NCBI GenBank assembly: GCA_963777695.1 | Contig: CAVZRC010000004.1 | Span: forward strand, 682,001 to 746,000 | Direction of reading: 5' to 3' | DNA: 64,000 bases | Origin: CAVZRC01 sp963777695 | GTDB taxonomy: Bacteria; Planctomycetota; Planctomycetia; Isosphaerales; Isosphaeraceae | Part shown: piece by piece, positions 35,633 through 42,801 of the stretch | Layout: each line of letters starts with the position of its first letter | Position numbering within the stretch: position 1 is the stretch's first letter | The notes under the pieces: model-generated | Told to the model about the DNA's origin: nothing | Seen by the model: only the letters and a program-made list of their open reading frames with translations | The model's database searches: none | Program-made: the position numbers and the translations under genes

Positions 35633-35647
35633 AGCAACTGCCCCGGA
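35633..35647 (-). pseudogene. 15-nt tRNA-Gln 5' fragment
   Basis: On the minus strand the 15 bases TCCGGGGCAGTTGCT equal the first 15 bases of tRNA-Gln(CTG) at 32813. The rest of the tRNA is absent. The surrounding stretch 35520-35670 shows no gene. Confidence 0.4.
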
Positions 35648-35670
35648 GTCGTCCTTCTCGGCCGATCCCA

Positions 35671-35742
35671 TTCGGGAAGGAGGATTCGAACCTCCACCGC
35701 CTGATTCAAAGTCAGGGAGCCTTCCGGTTAGCCGATTCCCGA
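35671..35742 (-). tRNA. tRNA-Gln(TTG)
   Basis: Acceptor TCGGGAA/TTCCCGA with U1-A72 as in Gln, discriminator A. Anticodon stem CCTGA/TCAGG with loop CTTTGAA, anticodon TTG. T-loop TTCGAAT. Last tRNA of the right cluster in transcription order. Confidence 0.88.
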
Positions 35743-35807
35743 TTCAATATTGCTCATTTTTTATTTATCTTTGTTTTACAGACACAGCGATCGGATCTCG
35801 GGTCCAG

Positions 35808-35878
35808 TACGGGATCGGGGATTCGAACCCCGGTTGCCTGGTTGGAAGCCAGGAGTCGTGCCGCTAGACCAATCCCGC
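35808..35878 (-). tRNA. tRNA-Gly(TCC)
   Basis: Acceptor GCGGGAT/ATCCCGT with a terminal G-U pair. Anticodon stem CCTGG/CCAGG with loop CTTCCAA, anticodon TCC. T-arm CGGGG/CCCCG. Confidence 0.88.
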
Positions 35879-35904
35879 AAGATCCTAGTCGTCCGCACCG
35901 AGAG

Positions 35905-35988
35905 CGGAAGGAGAGGGAGTCGAACCCTCAAGGCTCATCGCTCGCCCGATTTCGAATCGGGTGCCGTCGCCGATCGGCTTGCCCTTCC
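35905..35988 (-). tRNA. tRNA-Ser(CGA)
   Basis: Acceptor GGAAGGG/TCCTTCC, discriminator G. Anticodon stem CCCGA/TCGGG with loop TTCGAAA, anticodon CGA. The variable region is long, as expected for Ser. T-loop TTCGACT. Position 8 is C instead of U. Confidence 0.85.
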
Positions 35989-36025
35989 TGACTGGTTTCC
36001 ACAGCCCACGGCCCATTATCGAAAG

Positions 36026-36097
36026 CACCGGCGGGAGGAATCGAACCTCCAATCGTCGCCTTAACAGGGCGCCGCCTTACCGTTAGGCCACACCGGT
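36026..36097 (-). tRNA. tRNA-Asn(GTT)
   Basis: Acceptor ACCGGTG/CGCCGGT, discriminator G. Loop CTGTTAA, anticodon GTT, on a stem with one mismatch at 27-43. T-arm GGAGG-TTCGATT-CCTCC. Confidence 0.85.
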
Positions 36098-36109
36098 CTG
36101 AAGATCCAG

Positions 36110-36184
36110 TCGGGATGGCCGGATTCGAACCGGCGATCTCCTGCTCCCGAAGCAGGCGGAATAGCCAGGCTTTCCCACATCCCG
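36110..36184 (-). tRNA. tRNA-Pro(CGG)
   Basis: Acceptor CGGGATG/CATCCCG (C1-G72 is typical of Pro), anticodon stem CCTGC/GCAGG with loop TTCGGGA, anticodon CGG. T-arm GCCGG/CCGGC. The D-arm is nearly identical to that of tRNA-Pro(GGG) at 36840, so the two are likely duplicates. Confidence 0.9.
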
Positions 36185-36199
36185 AGTCGATCCGAGTGA

Positions 36200-36270
36200 A
36201 GTGCCCAGCGGGAGTCGAACCCGCACATCCGCCTTGGCAAGGCGGTAGGCTTCCGCTACATCATGGGCAC
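36200..36270 (-). tRNA. tRNA-Gly(GCC)
   Basis: Acceptor GTGCCCA/TGGGCAC, discriminator T as in bacterial Gly. Anticodon stem CCGCC/GGCGG with loop TTGCCAA, anticodon GCC. T-loop TTCGACT. Confidence 0.9.
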
Positions 36271-36303
36271 ACGTCAACCGCGTCTTCTTGTCAAAGAGAC
36301 CAG

Positions 36304-36375
36304 AGCACCGGGTGGGACTCGAACCCACGTCGCCGCATTACGGGTGCGGAGTCTTCGCCGCTAGACCACCAGTGC
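36304..36375 (-). tRNA. tRNA-Thr(CGT)
   Basis: Acceptor GCACTGG/CCGGTGC with one T-G pair. Anticodon stem CCGCA/TGCGG with loop CCCGTAA, anticodon CGT. T-arm GTGGG/CCCAC. Confidence 0.88.
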
Positions 36376-36395
36376 CATCGAACGTCCGTCACGAG

Positions 36396-36468
36396 TGGGA
36401 CCAGAGGGGCTCGAACCCTCACCGTCCTGGTTAAGAGCCAGGCGCTCTGCCGCTAGAGCTTTGGTCCC
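36396..36468 (-). tRNA. tRNA-Lys(CTT)
   Basis: Acceptor GGGACCA/TGGTCCC, discriminator A. Anticodon stem CCTGG/CCAGG with loop CTCTTAA, anticodon CTT. D-stem GCTC/GAGC. Position 8 is A instead of U. Confidence 0.88.
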
Positions 36469-36510
36469 TCGTTCTGATCTCGCGCCACGCCGTCCTTGGA
36501 TTCATCACAG

Positions 36511-36581
36511 TCGGCCCGGAAGGAGTTGAACCTTCGTCTCCCGGTTATCGGCCGGGTGCTCTGCCCTTGAGCTACGGGCCG
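36511..36581 (-). tRNA. tRNA-Ile(GAT)
   Basis: Acceptor CGGCCCG/CGGGCCG, discriminator A. D-stem GCTC/GAGC. Anticodon stem CCCGG/CCGGG with loop CCGATAA, anticodon GAT. T-loop TTCAACT instead of the usual TTCGAnT. Confidence 0.87.
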
Positions 36582-36604
36582 CCCTGATCCGATGGCCTCG
36601 ACTC

Positions 36605-36676
36605 TCGGCGCCGGGGGATTCGAACCCCTCGTCGCTCCCTTATAAGGGGAGTGCTCTGCCGCTGAGCTAGGCGCCA
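36605..36676 (-). tRNA. tRNA-Ile(TAT)
   Basis: Acceptor TGGCGCC/GGCGCCG with a terminal U-G pair. Anticodon stem CTCCC/GGGAG with loop CTTATAA, anticodon TAT. Most bacteria read AUA with a lysidine-modified CAT tRNA, so a true UAU anticodon is uncommon. Confidence 0.85.
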
Positions 36677-36677
36677 G

Positions 36678-36749
36678 TGGGGCCGGAGGGACTCGAACCC
36701 CCACCTCCCGGCTTAAAAGGCCGATATGCTGCCTTTACACCACGACCCC
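36678..36749 (-). tRNA. tRNA-Lys(TTT)
   Basis: Acceptor GGGGTCG/CGGCCCC. Loop CTTTTAA, anticodon TTT, on stem TCGGC/GCCGG. T-arm GGGGG/CCCTC with one G-U. Confidence 0.86.
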
Positions 36750-36839
36750 GGTGATTGATCCGCCGGGGTATGCGTTTGACTCGGCGCCCCATCCGAACAC
36801 CTCACAGACCTTGCCATTGATCGTACAATTGTCATGGAG

Positions 36840-36914
36840 TCAGGGCGGCCGGATTCGAACCGGCGATCTCAAGCTCCCCGAGCTTGCGGATTAGCCAGGC
36901 TTTCCCACGCCCTG
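36840..36914 (-). tRNA. tRNA-Pro(GGG)
   Basis: Acceptor CAGGGCG/CGCCCTG. Anticodon stem CAAGC/GCTTG with loop TCGGGGA, anticodon GGG. T-arm GCCGG/CCGGC. First tRNA of the right cluster, 65 bp after the leader hairpin. Confidence 0.9.
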
Positions 36915-36978
36915 ATCGTTGGCCGCGACGCCGGATCGTCGGAGTCGGACGGCCGTCCGATCGCGACATCAAACGACG

Positions 36979-37283
36979 AGGCCCGGTGGTTCTCGACACC
37001 GGGCCTTGAGACTCCGCGAGGGGTTCAGGACAGTCCGGATGTCAACAGCGTCGGGCATGGAGCGAACCGAGACTCGTCGGGAGTCCGGCGGGTTGCGTCG
37101 CATCCGGATAGCCCGGATTGTGTTGTATGCCTTCGACCTTCATCGCAGCCCCGTACTCGTGGTGAATCCAGTCCGGTCCGATCGCGACGTCCGGGCCACA
37201 CCGGCCGTTTCCGTCGTGCCTTGTACCTGACAGACGCCGATGCCTCGCCGGATGTTCGCGCGAAGTCGGCGGATTCCCGGTGA
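36979..37283 (-). repeat. leader repeat, copy B, before the right tRNA cluster
   Basis: Diverged copy of the segment at 32968-33215, in the same orientation. It opens with a perfect 10-bp hairpin (36979-36988 with 36997-37006, 8-nt loop) but lacks the T-tract of copy A. The end matches copy A around CAGACGCCGATGCC and GGATGTTCGCGCG near 37,235-37,265. I see no convincing gene between 36915 and 37381. Confidence 0.6.
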
Positions 37284-37381
37284 GTTCTTTCGGATGATGC
37301 CGGGGTCTGTGACCCCATGGTCGAACAACCGGCCTCGCGGGGGCGGCTACATACAGAGGAGGACGAGGTTCGGAAGCAACG

Positions 37382-38254
37382 CTAATCCTTGATCTCGATC
37401 CGGGCTCGGTATCCCTCGAGTGCGGGGAGGGTCTCGAGCGACCGTCGGACCGATCTTCTGAGCCAGAACCGGCTCGGCTGGGCGACAATCACCGCGTTGC
37501 GCCCGGTGATGCGGACCTCGAAGTAGCGGACGTGATCCCCCAGGGTCTCGCGGATCTGTCGCTCGATCCGCCGCTTGGCGACGACCTCGGCACGGGTTTC
37601 GGATTCGGGATCCGGCCGGGAGTCGCCCCGAGGCGCATTGACGCGGGGCCGTTCCGGCGACGGGGCCGGCGGCGGACCGAAGAGTCAACCGAGCAATCCG
37701 GGTGCTCGACGCGGTGCGGGCTTCGGTGTGGACCGCTCTTTGTCTTCGTCCGGCGGATCGGACGTGGAGGCGCCAGGGGTTCGCCTCGGGATCGGGCGCG
37801 GGCCGGGCGGCCCGGCGGGAGTCCGCTCGGAAGACTCATCATCGAGGAGCGGCCCGATTGTCATCGGGAAAGAGTCCGGTCGCGAGAGTTTGGGCAAGGC
37901 GTCAACCGAGGGAATCCCGATCGATCCGGAGGGCGTAACCGAGAATGGCGACATTCCAGGTTGCGAAGGATTCGCGGCCTGGGGCCGCCCCGCGGTCTGG
38001 GGACGTGGGGTTGGCGCGGTGACTCCGGGGATCGCCAGCATGGGCCCGGCCTCGGGCCGAGCGGGAGCCGGCTGTGCGTCGCCTTGTCGGACCACGGCGG
38101 CGGGCCGCGGCGTCGCCGGCGCACGGGGTTGGGGTCCGTCCGCCACGGGCGGCTCCAGGGTCGGCGGCTCCAGCGACGGCGGTCCCTGGGCGGCGGCCAG
38201 GCCGGCGAAGCACAGGACGACAACGATCGACCGCACCGTCACCTGGATGGACAT
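37382..38254 (-). CDS. exported Pro-rich protein with C-terminal BON-like domain, in-frame TGA
   Basis: A signal peptide (MSIQVTVRSIVVVLCFAG, cleavage near LAAAQ) is followed by about 160 residues rich in Pro, Ala and Arg. After an in-frame TGA at 37685-37687 the same frame continues LFGPPPAPSPERPRVNAP and a folded C-terminal part: AEVVAKRRIERQIRETLGDH, VRYFEVRITGRNAVIVAQPS, YRARIEIKD, ending at TAG. The latter has the alternating beta/alpha pattern and the short length of a BON or hyperosmotic-protein domain. The reading frame does not shift, so one substitution would restore the protein; the true organism may have TGG or CGA there. An upstream ATG at 38293 is possible but would add residues before the signal peptide. 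Envelope location is inferred; function is unknown. Confidence 0.55.
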
Positions 38255-38795
38255 CCAAAATTCGTCCCGATACGAGTCATCTCGCGCGTGCATCGAAACG
38301 CCTCGACAAATTCATCGGCCGCAGCAGCCCCGAGAGATCCCTCTTTTCGACCGAATCGCTCCGCAATGCGGCATGGCCGGGAGACTCGCGACGAATGCGA
38401 TGGGGATTACGGATCACGGATTCCAGATGACGAACTCCGGGTCGGGTCGCATCACTCCGTCCATGGCCGCGGTTGCCGACTCATGCAAGAGGCTCTCAAT
38501 CCGAAGCCGGTTCGCTCGTCCCTTGTTAACGTGGGTCCGGCTTGATACCATGAGAGGATCAGTAATTTTCTACGAAGGGTCCCCCGAACCAAACCGAGAC
38601 AGTCACGGTTCGTGACGATGCGGTCTCTCCCCTCATGGATGGTTCTGGTCAAGTCTCTCCCGTAGCAATATTAACAACGCACGAATTGCATGGAGAAGTC
38701 GTGAGCCGGTACGGCATTCGCACCGGAACGGCCCGATCGACGTGCAATTCTGCCTCGGCAACCGTCCTCGGTCACCTCTGGGAAGGAGCGGCATC
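38255..38795. other. divergent intergenic region
   Basis: About 540 bp between two genes transcribed apart. It is visibly AT-richer around 38,550-38,700 and probably holds both promoters. I see no RNA gene, convincing small gene or repeat in it. An AAGGAG site at its right end serves the next gene. Confidence 0.4.
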
Positions 38796-40211
38796 ATGGG
38801 GGTTCGGAAGGGCGGAGCCGGCGTGTTGTTGTGCGGGCTCATGGGGTTGGGGCTCGTCGTCTGCGTGTGGGGCGCGGTCGCCGTCGCGCAGGATCAGCGG
38901 CCCGCCCGCGAGAAGAATGCGAATGCGGGCCAGGTCACCACGACGAAGGCCACACCGACATACACCAAGGACGTGGCCCCGATCCTCCAGGCGAAGTGCC
39001 AGAACTGCCACCGCCGCCATCAGGTCGGTCCGTTCGCCCTCGAGACCTACGAGCAGGCCCGCAAGCGGTCGAAAGACATCGCCTCGGTGACCGAGGAGCG
39101 GTCGATGCCCCCCTGGAAACCGACACCGGGAGTAGGCCCCAAGCTCAAGCACGACCAGTCGTTGAACCACGCCGAGATCGAGATCCTGGCCGCCTGGGCC
39201 ACGGCAGGCGCCCCGCTCGGCGACCCCAAGGACTTGCCGCCGCCGCCGAAATTCGCCGAGGGTTGGAAGCTCGGGCCCCCCGACCTGATCCTCGAGCCCG
39301 ACGAGGGCTTCCCCATCGCCGCTTCCGGCCGCGACGTCTATCGGTGCTTCGTCCTGCCAACCAACCTGGCGCGTGATGCCTACCTGGAGGCGGTCGACTA
39401 TGCCCCGGTCGAGCGCGGCGCCGTACATCACCTCATCGCCTACATCGACACGACCGGGATGGGACGCCAGCTCGACCGCGAGGACCCGGGGCCGGGTTAC
39501 TTCTCGCCCGCCGGGTCGGGGGTCGATGCCGACGAATTGAGCTTCTGGACCGCGGGCGGCGAGGCCCACCGCCTGCCCGACGGGATCGGCATCCGCTTAC
39601 CCGCCCAGTCCGACATCATCCTCCAGGTCCACTACCACCCCAGCGGCAAGGCCGGCATCGACAAGACGCGGGTGGGACTCTACTTCTCGCGCAAGCCGGT
39701 CAAGCAGGCCCTGCACTGGAACAACGCGTCGAACTACAGCCTCCGCCTGCCGGCCGGCGACGAGAATGTCCTGGTCAAGGCGAACTGGTTCATCCCGGTC
39801 GACCTCGAAGTCCTGGCCGTCTCCCCCCACATGCACCAGCTCGGCCGCGACATGCACATGTCGGCTCGCCTGCCCGATGGCCGCACCCAGAACCTGATCG
39901 AGATCGCCGACTGGGACCCCTCCTGGCAACACGCCTACTACTTTCAGAAGCCGATCTCGTTGCCCACCGGCTCGGTCGTCAATGTCGTCGCCCATTTCGA
40001 CAACTCCGCACATGCGCGCAATCCGAACAGGCCGCCGAAGATGGTCAAGTACGGGCCCAACTTCGACGACGAGATGTGCGTCGGATACGTCGCCGTCGTG
40101 AAGAAGGGCCAGGACTTGACCGTGCCCGGCAGCCGGGACGATCTCTACGAGATCTTCCTCCGCCAGCGCGACCGGCTGATCCGCAAGCAGATGACCCGGA
40201 AGCCGCATTGA
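38796..40211 (+). CDS. exported cytochrome c / copper type II monooxygenase-like fusion
   Basis: A 471-residue protein. The N-terminus is a signal or membrane anchor (VLLCGLMGLGLVVCVWGAVA). A single-heme motif CQNCH at residues 68-72 sits in a planctomycete-type cytochrome c domain (TYTKDVAPILQAKCQNCH). The remainder matches the ascorbate-dependent copper monooxygenase (PHM/DBH) fold, with copper-ligand motifs AVHHLIAYID, VHYHPSGK and PHMHQLGRDMH. Probable role: periplasmic oxidation or copper redox chemistry with electrons fed through the heme; the substrate is unknown. The ATG at 38796 is chosen because AAGGAG stands 8 nt before it and the signal peptide begins there; an upstream in-frame start at 38742 would bury the signal. 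The frame is intact. Confidence 0.85.
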   Translation: MGVRKGGAGVLLCGLMGLGLVVCVWGAVAVAQDQRPAREKNANAGQVTTTKATPTYTKDVAPILQAKCQNCHRRHQVGPFALETYEQARKRSKDIASVTEERSMPPWKPTPGVGPKLKHDQSLNHAEIEILAAWATAGAPLGDPKDLPPPPKFAEGWKLGPPDLILEPDEGFPIAASGRDVYRCFVLPTNLARDAYLEAVDYAPVERGAVHHLIAYIDTTGMGRQLDREDPGPGYFSPAGSGVDADELSFWTAGGEAHRLPDGIGIRLPAQSDIILQVHYHPSGKAGIDKTRVGLYFSRKPVKQALHWNNASNYSLRLPAGDENVLVKANWFIPVDLEVLAVSPHMHQLGRDMHMSARLPDGRTQNLIEIADWDPSWQHAYYFQKPISLPTGSVVNVVAHFDNSAHARNPNRPPKMVKYGPNFDDEMCVGYVAVVKKGQDLTVPGSRDDLYEIFLRQRDRLIRKQMTRKPH

Positions 40212-40238
40212 CTTGCGGCCTCGGGGCGGATCTCCCCG

Positions 40239-41645
40239 TCATCCCATGATCCGCCGGAGGGTCGTCATGCCGGGCAGGAGGAAGTAGGCGGTGCCCCGCG
40301 ATCGCACGAAGGGGCGGGGCATCGGGATCGAGACGGGACCCGCCGGGGTGGGGATGAGGAACCGCTGGCCGGGGACGCGGACGCCGTTGGACAGCGGATC
40401 GACCGGGATCGGGCCCTTGCCGTCGAAGACCGGGCTGAAGTCGTTGACGTTCATCCAGCGAATGATCTGCTGGAACTGCCGCTCGAGGCTCGAGCAGAGG
40501 AACAGGCCCATCAGTCCCCGATCCGCATCGTCATTCACCCCGGGGACCCACTCCGGCCCGTAGGACAGGCCGCGGCGCAGCAGCGGCGGCACGCCCTCCG
40601 TCGCGATGGCGCGGAGCGGTTGATCTCGGGGATTGGTGACGCGGATGTGGGCCGAGAACGGGCAGCGCAGGCCGTCCTTGTCGGTGGCCCGATACGCGAA
40701 CTGATTCACCTCCCCCATCGATGGATCATCACGATCCGGGGAGACGGTCAGCGGGGCACCGCCGCGCCATCGGCCCACAAGCTTGGCCGCGAGCAGCTCG
40801 CGGGCCTCGGCGGGTGTCGGCACGGGGACCAGCTTCGCGGCCAGCGTCGGGGCGCCGGAGTCGAGGAACTCTTCGAAGGCCTTGACGTCCTGACTCAGCC
40901 AGCGGAACGCCACGTAGCCGCTGCCGCGGAACAGGTCTTTTGTCCGGGCGGGGTCGGGTTTCGATCGGATCTCCGACGTCGGGTCGCCGAGCAGGAAGTA
41001 GCGCCAGTCCACCTTCCCCGACGCGGGGGTATCGTTCTCCCAGTCAACGTCCGGCTGGCCGGTGCCGTCAACGTGGCCGAAGTGGACCCTGTGGCTAGAG
41101 AGCGTCGGCCCACCCAGCGGGAGGCCGTCTTCGCCCGTGACGAGGAGTTCCATACCCAGCTCGCGCACCTTCGCGAGGATTTCCTCCACGGCCGCGTCGA
41201 GCACGGATGGAGTCCGGGCGTAGACGAATAGCCCGGCGTGGAGCCGGGGATAGATCGCGTCATTCCCCTTGCCGTTCCACCAGGTTTCCGGCCTGTCCGA
41301 GTCCGAGAGGTCGCCCAGCGTCCTTGGGGAAGGCGGCGTCCGGAACTCGACCGGGAACGGGTTATTGAAAATCGAATCGGCGAGGACCAGCTTCGGGTCG
41401 ATCGCCTGCAACAGCGACTCGACCCCGAGCACCTGCAAACCCACGTAGCTCAGCCCGAGGTTGAACAACGGCTCGGGTTTCGTGCCCGGGGCCCATGGTG
41501 CGCCGGTCGTGACCCGGGGGAAGACCCAGCGGAGGAACGATTTGCCCCGCGCCTCGTCGGGGAAGCTCAGGAACAGCAACCGCGTCAGGGGATAGTTGTA
41601 ACCTCGAAGGATCAACCCCTGGACGTCCTGGCGATCGATTGGCAT
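40239..41645 (-). CDS. DyP-type heme peroxidase
   Basis: A 468-residue dye-decolorizing peroxidase. Family motifs: FGHVDGTGQPDVDW (counterpart of the FGFxDGxSxP loop with the catalytic Asp) and CPFSAHIRVTNPRD, carrying the expected heme-ligand His, then RRGLSYGPEW. No Tat or Sec signal is visible, so it is either cytoplasmic or exported by a partner. A Shine-Dalgarno GGAGG precedes the ATG. It lies 35 bp after the small gene upstream and is probably co-transcribed with it. It is convergent with the cytochrome c/copper gene, whose stop is 27 bp away. Substrate unknown; DyPs oxidise dyes, lignin-like phenolics and porphyrins using H2O2. Confidence 0.88.
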   Translation of the reverse strand: MPIDRQDVQGLILRGYNYPLTRLLFLSFPDEARGKSFLRWVFPRVTTGAPWAPGTKPEPLFNLGLSYVGLQVLGVESLLQAIDPKLVLADSIFNNPFPVEFRTPPSPRTLGDLSDSDRPETWWNGKGNDAIYPRLHAGLFVYARTPSVLDAAVEEILAKVRELGMELLVTGEDGLPLGGPTLSSHRVHFGHVDGTGQPDVDWENDTPASGKVDWRYFLLGDPTSEIRSKPDPARTKDLFRGSGYVAFRWLSQDVKAFEEFLDSGAPTLAAKLVPVPTPAEARELLAAKLVGRWRGGAPLTVSPDRDDPSMGEVNQFAYRATDKDGLRCPFSAHIRVTNPRDQPLRAIATEGVPPLLRRGLSYGPEWVPGVNDDADRGLMGLFLCSSLERQFQQIIRWMNVNDFSPVFDGKGPIPVDPLSNGVRVPGQRFLIPTPAGPVSIPMPRPFVRSRGTAYFLLPGMTTLRRIMG

Positions 41646-41680
41646 CGTTTCCTCCGCCGGTGAGTTCGGTATTGCATCCT

Positions 41681-42154
41681 TTACTTGGGCAGGCGGTCGG
41701 CGGGCAACAGGGGCAAGATCTCGCGGACCGCCAGGTCGCCGTACGCCGAGAAGACGAAATGATCCTCGGGGTCGTTCGACAGCGAGGCCCCCAGCGGCTT
41801 GATGTCCTTGTCCTTGGCGAAGGCGAAGAACAGGTCGCTGTCGGCGAGCATCTCCTTGAGCTGGTCGGGCGACGGGGCATCATCCGCCAGGGCGAAGACC
41901 AGGCCGAAGAGGTCGGGCAGCTCCTTCCGGAAGAACTCGGTGTAGGCCTGGCGGTCGCCGTCGTACTCGGTGAGGACCTGGATGTAGTGGTCGTCGATGA
42001 CGACGATCCTGGCGAAGTGGAGGATCTGCGAACGCCTCATCGCGTCGGCGATCCGGCCTTGCACCGTGGGGAAGATCGCCTTGAATTGCGCGAGCTTCGT
42101 CAGGGTCGCCGCGTCTTGCTTGATCTTGAGTGTGAGGTTGAGCGAGTGTGCCAT
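41681..42154 (-). CDS. small conserved-looking protein upstream of the DyP peroxidase
   Basis: A 157-residue soluble protein. The start at 42154 (MAHSLNLTLKIKQ) is preferred to an in-frame start at 42253 because the extra residues look non-coding. A central motif ILHFARIVVIDDHYIQVLTE followed by YDGDRQAYTEFF is striking, and similar HFARxVVxD...FDG segments occur in my memory beside or fused to peroxidase and lipid-oxidation proteins, but I cannot name a family with confidence. Its place just before the DyP gene suggests a partner or accessory role. Confidence 0.65.
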   Translation of the reverse strand: MAHSLNLTLKIKQDAATLTKLAQFKAIFPTVQGRIADAMRRSQILHFARIVVIDDHYIQVLTEYDGDRQAYTEFFRKELPDLFGLVFALADDAPSPDQLKEMLADSDLFFAFAKDKDIKPLGASLSNDPEDHFVFSAYGDLAVREILPLLPADRLPK

Positions 42155-42801
42155 CGCAGTCGATGCTCCAGAGGTGAACGGTGAACGCGACACGAGAGCG
42201 GCTCGCGAAGCCGCCCCACGAATCGATAGACAGGATAAATGGGCACGATACACGGGACCGATCGCGATTGCGAGGATTATGCGGGATCGTCCCCGGAATT
42301 TCCTCGCGTGCGGTCTCCGGTCCCATCCGCCTCGCGAGGACCGGCCGCGAGAGTCGGGCCAACAGGGGCGATCCTCCGCCCGATCGCGGTCGAGTGGCCC
42401 CTCTCGTTACATCCACTTTCCCGCGACCGGACCGAAGCTGCCCGCTGCAAAATCGCGTCGGGTGCCCGGTTCGGCACGAGCACCCGAACGCTTCGAGATC
42501 CCTCCTGACCCATTTGCCCCATTTTCAAGAATACAAATCCCTGAAATTCCTTGGCGCTCGGGTATTCATTCGGCTTAGCAAGGAGACTCGGAATATCATC
42601 GTGATGAGAGCATCCGCACACCCATGACGATGAGCGGATTCGCTCAAATTCTTTCGGTCTTTTTCGATTTTCCTGGACATGAAGATCGGGATGCTGTGTC
42701 TTAATGTGGTCGCCTGGAGCACCCGGCGTGCAACCGGAGGCTACGACGCCTGCCCGATCCGGGCGGGCCGGGGCGCGTGACGATGGAAAGTCGAGCCTTC
42801 G
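42155..42801. other. divergent intergenic region between the DyP pair and patatin A
   Basis: About 650 bp. The left part is GC-rich and featureless. From about 42,500 to 42,720 it is AT-richer (for example around TTTTTCGATTTTCC) and probably holds the patatin operon promoter. I see no gene with plausible coding composition and no clear repeat. Confidence 0.4.

Noticed and set aside
32377..36704. Several open frames across the tRNA clusters with phrases such as GGIRTHRR and SRGTRTHK.
   Set aside because: These are the well-known spurious translations of T-arm sequences, not proteins.
36979..37006. Perfect hairpin before the right tRNA cluster as an intrinsic terminator.
   Set aside because: No T-tract follows on the minus strand, unlike copy A, so a terminator call is not supported.
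32403..38254. The accessory region as a prophage or integrative element.
   Set aside because: No integrase, transposase, phage structural gene or attachment-site pair is seen; only tRNAs, orphan and broken genes.
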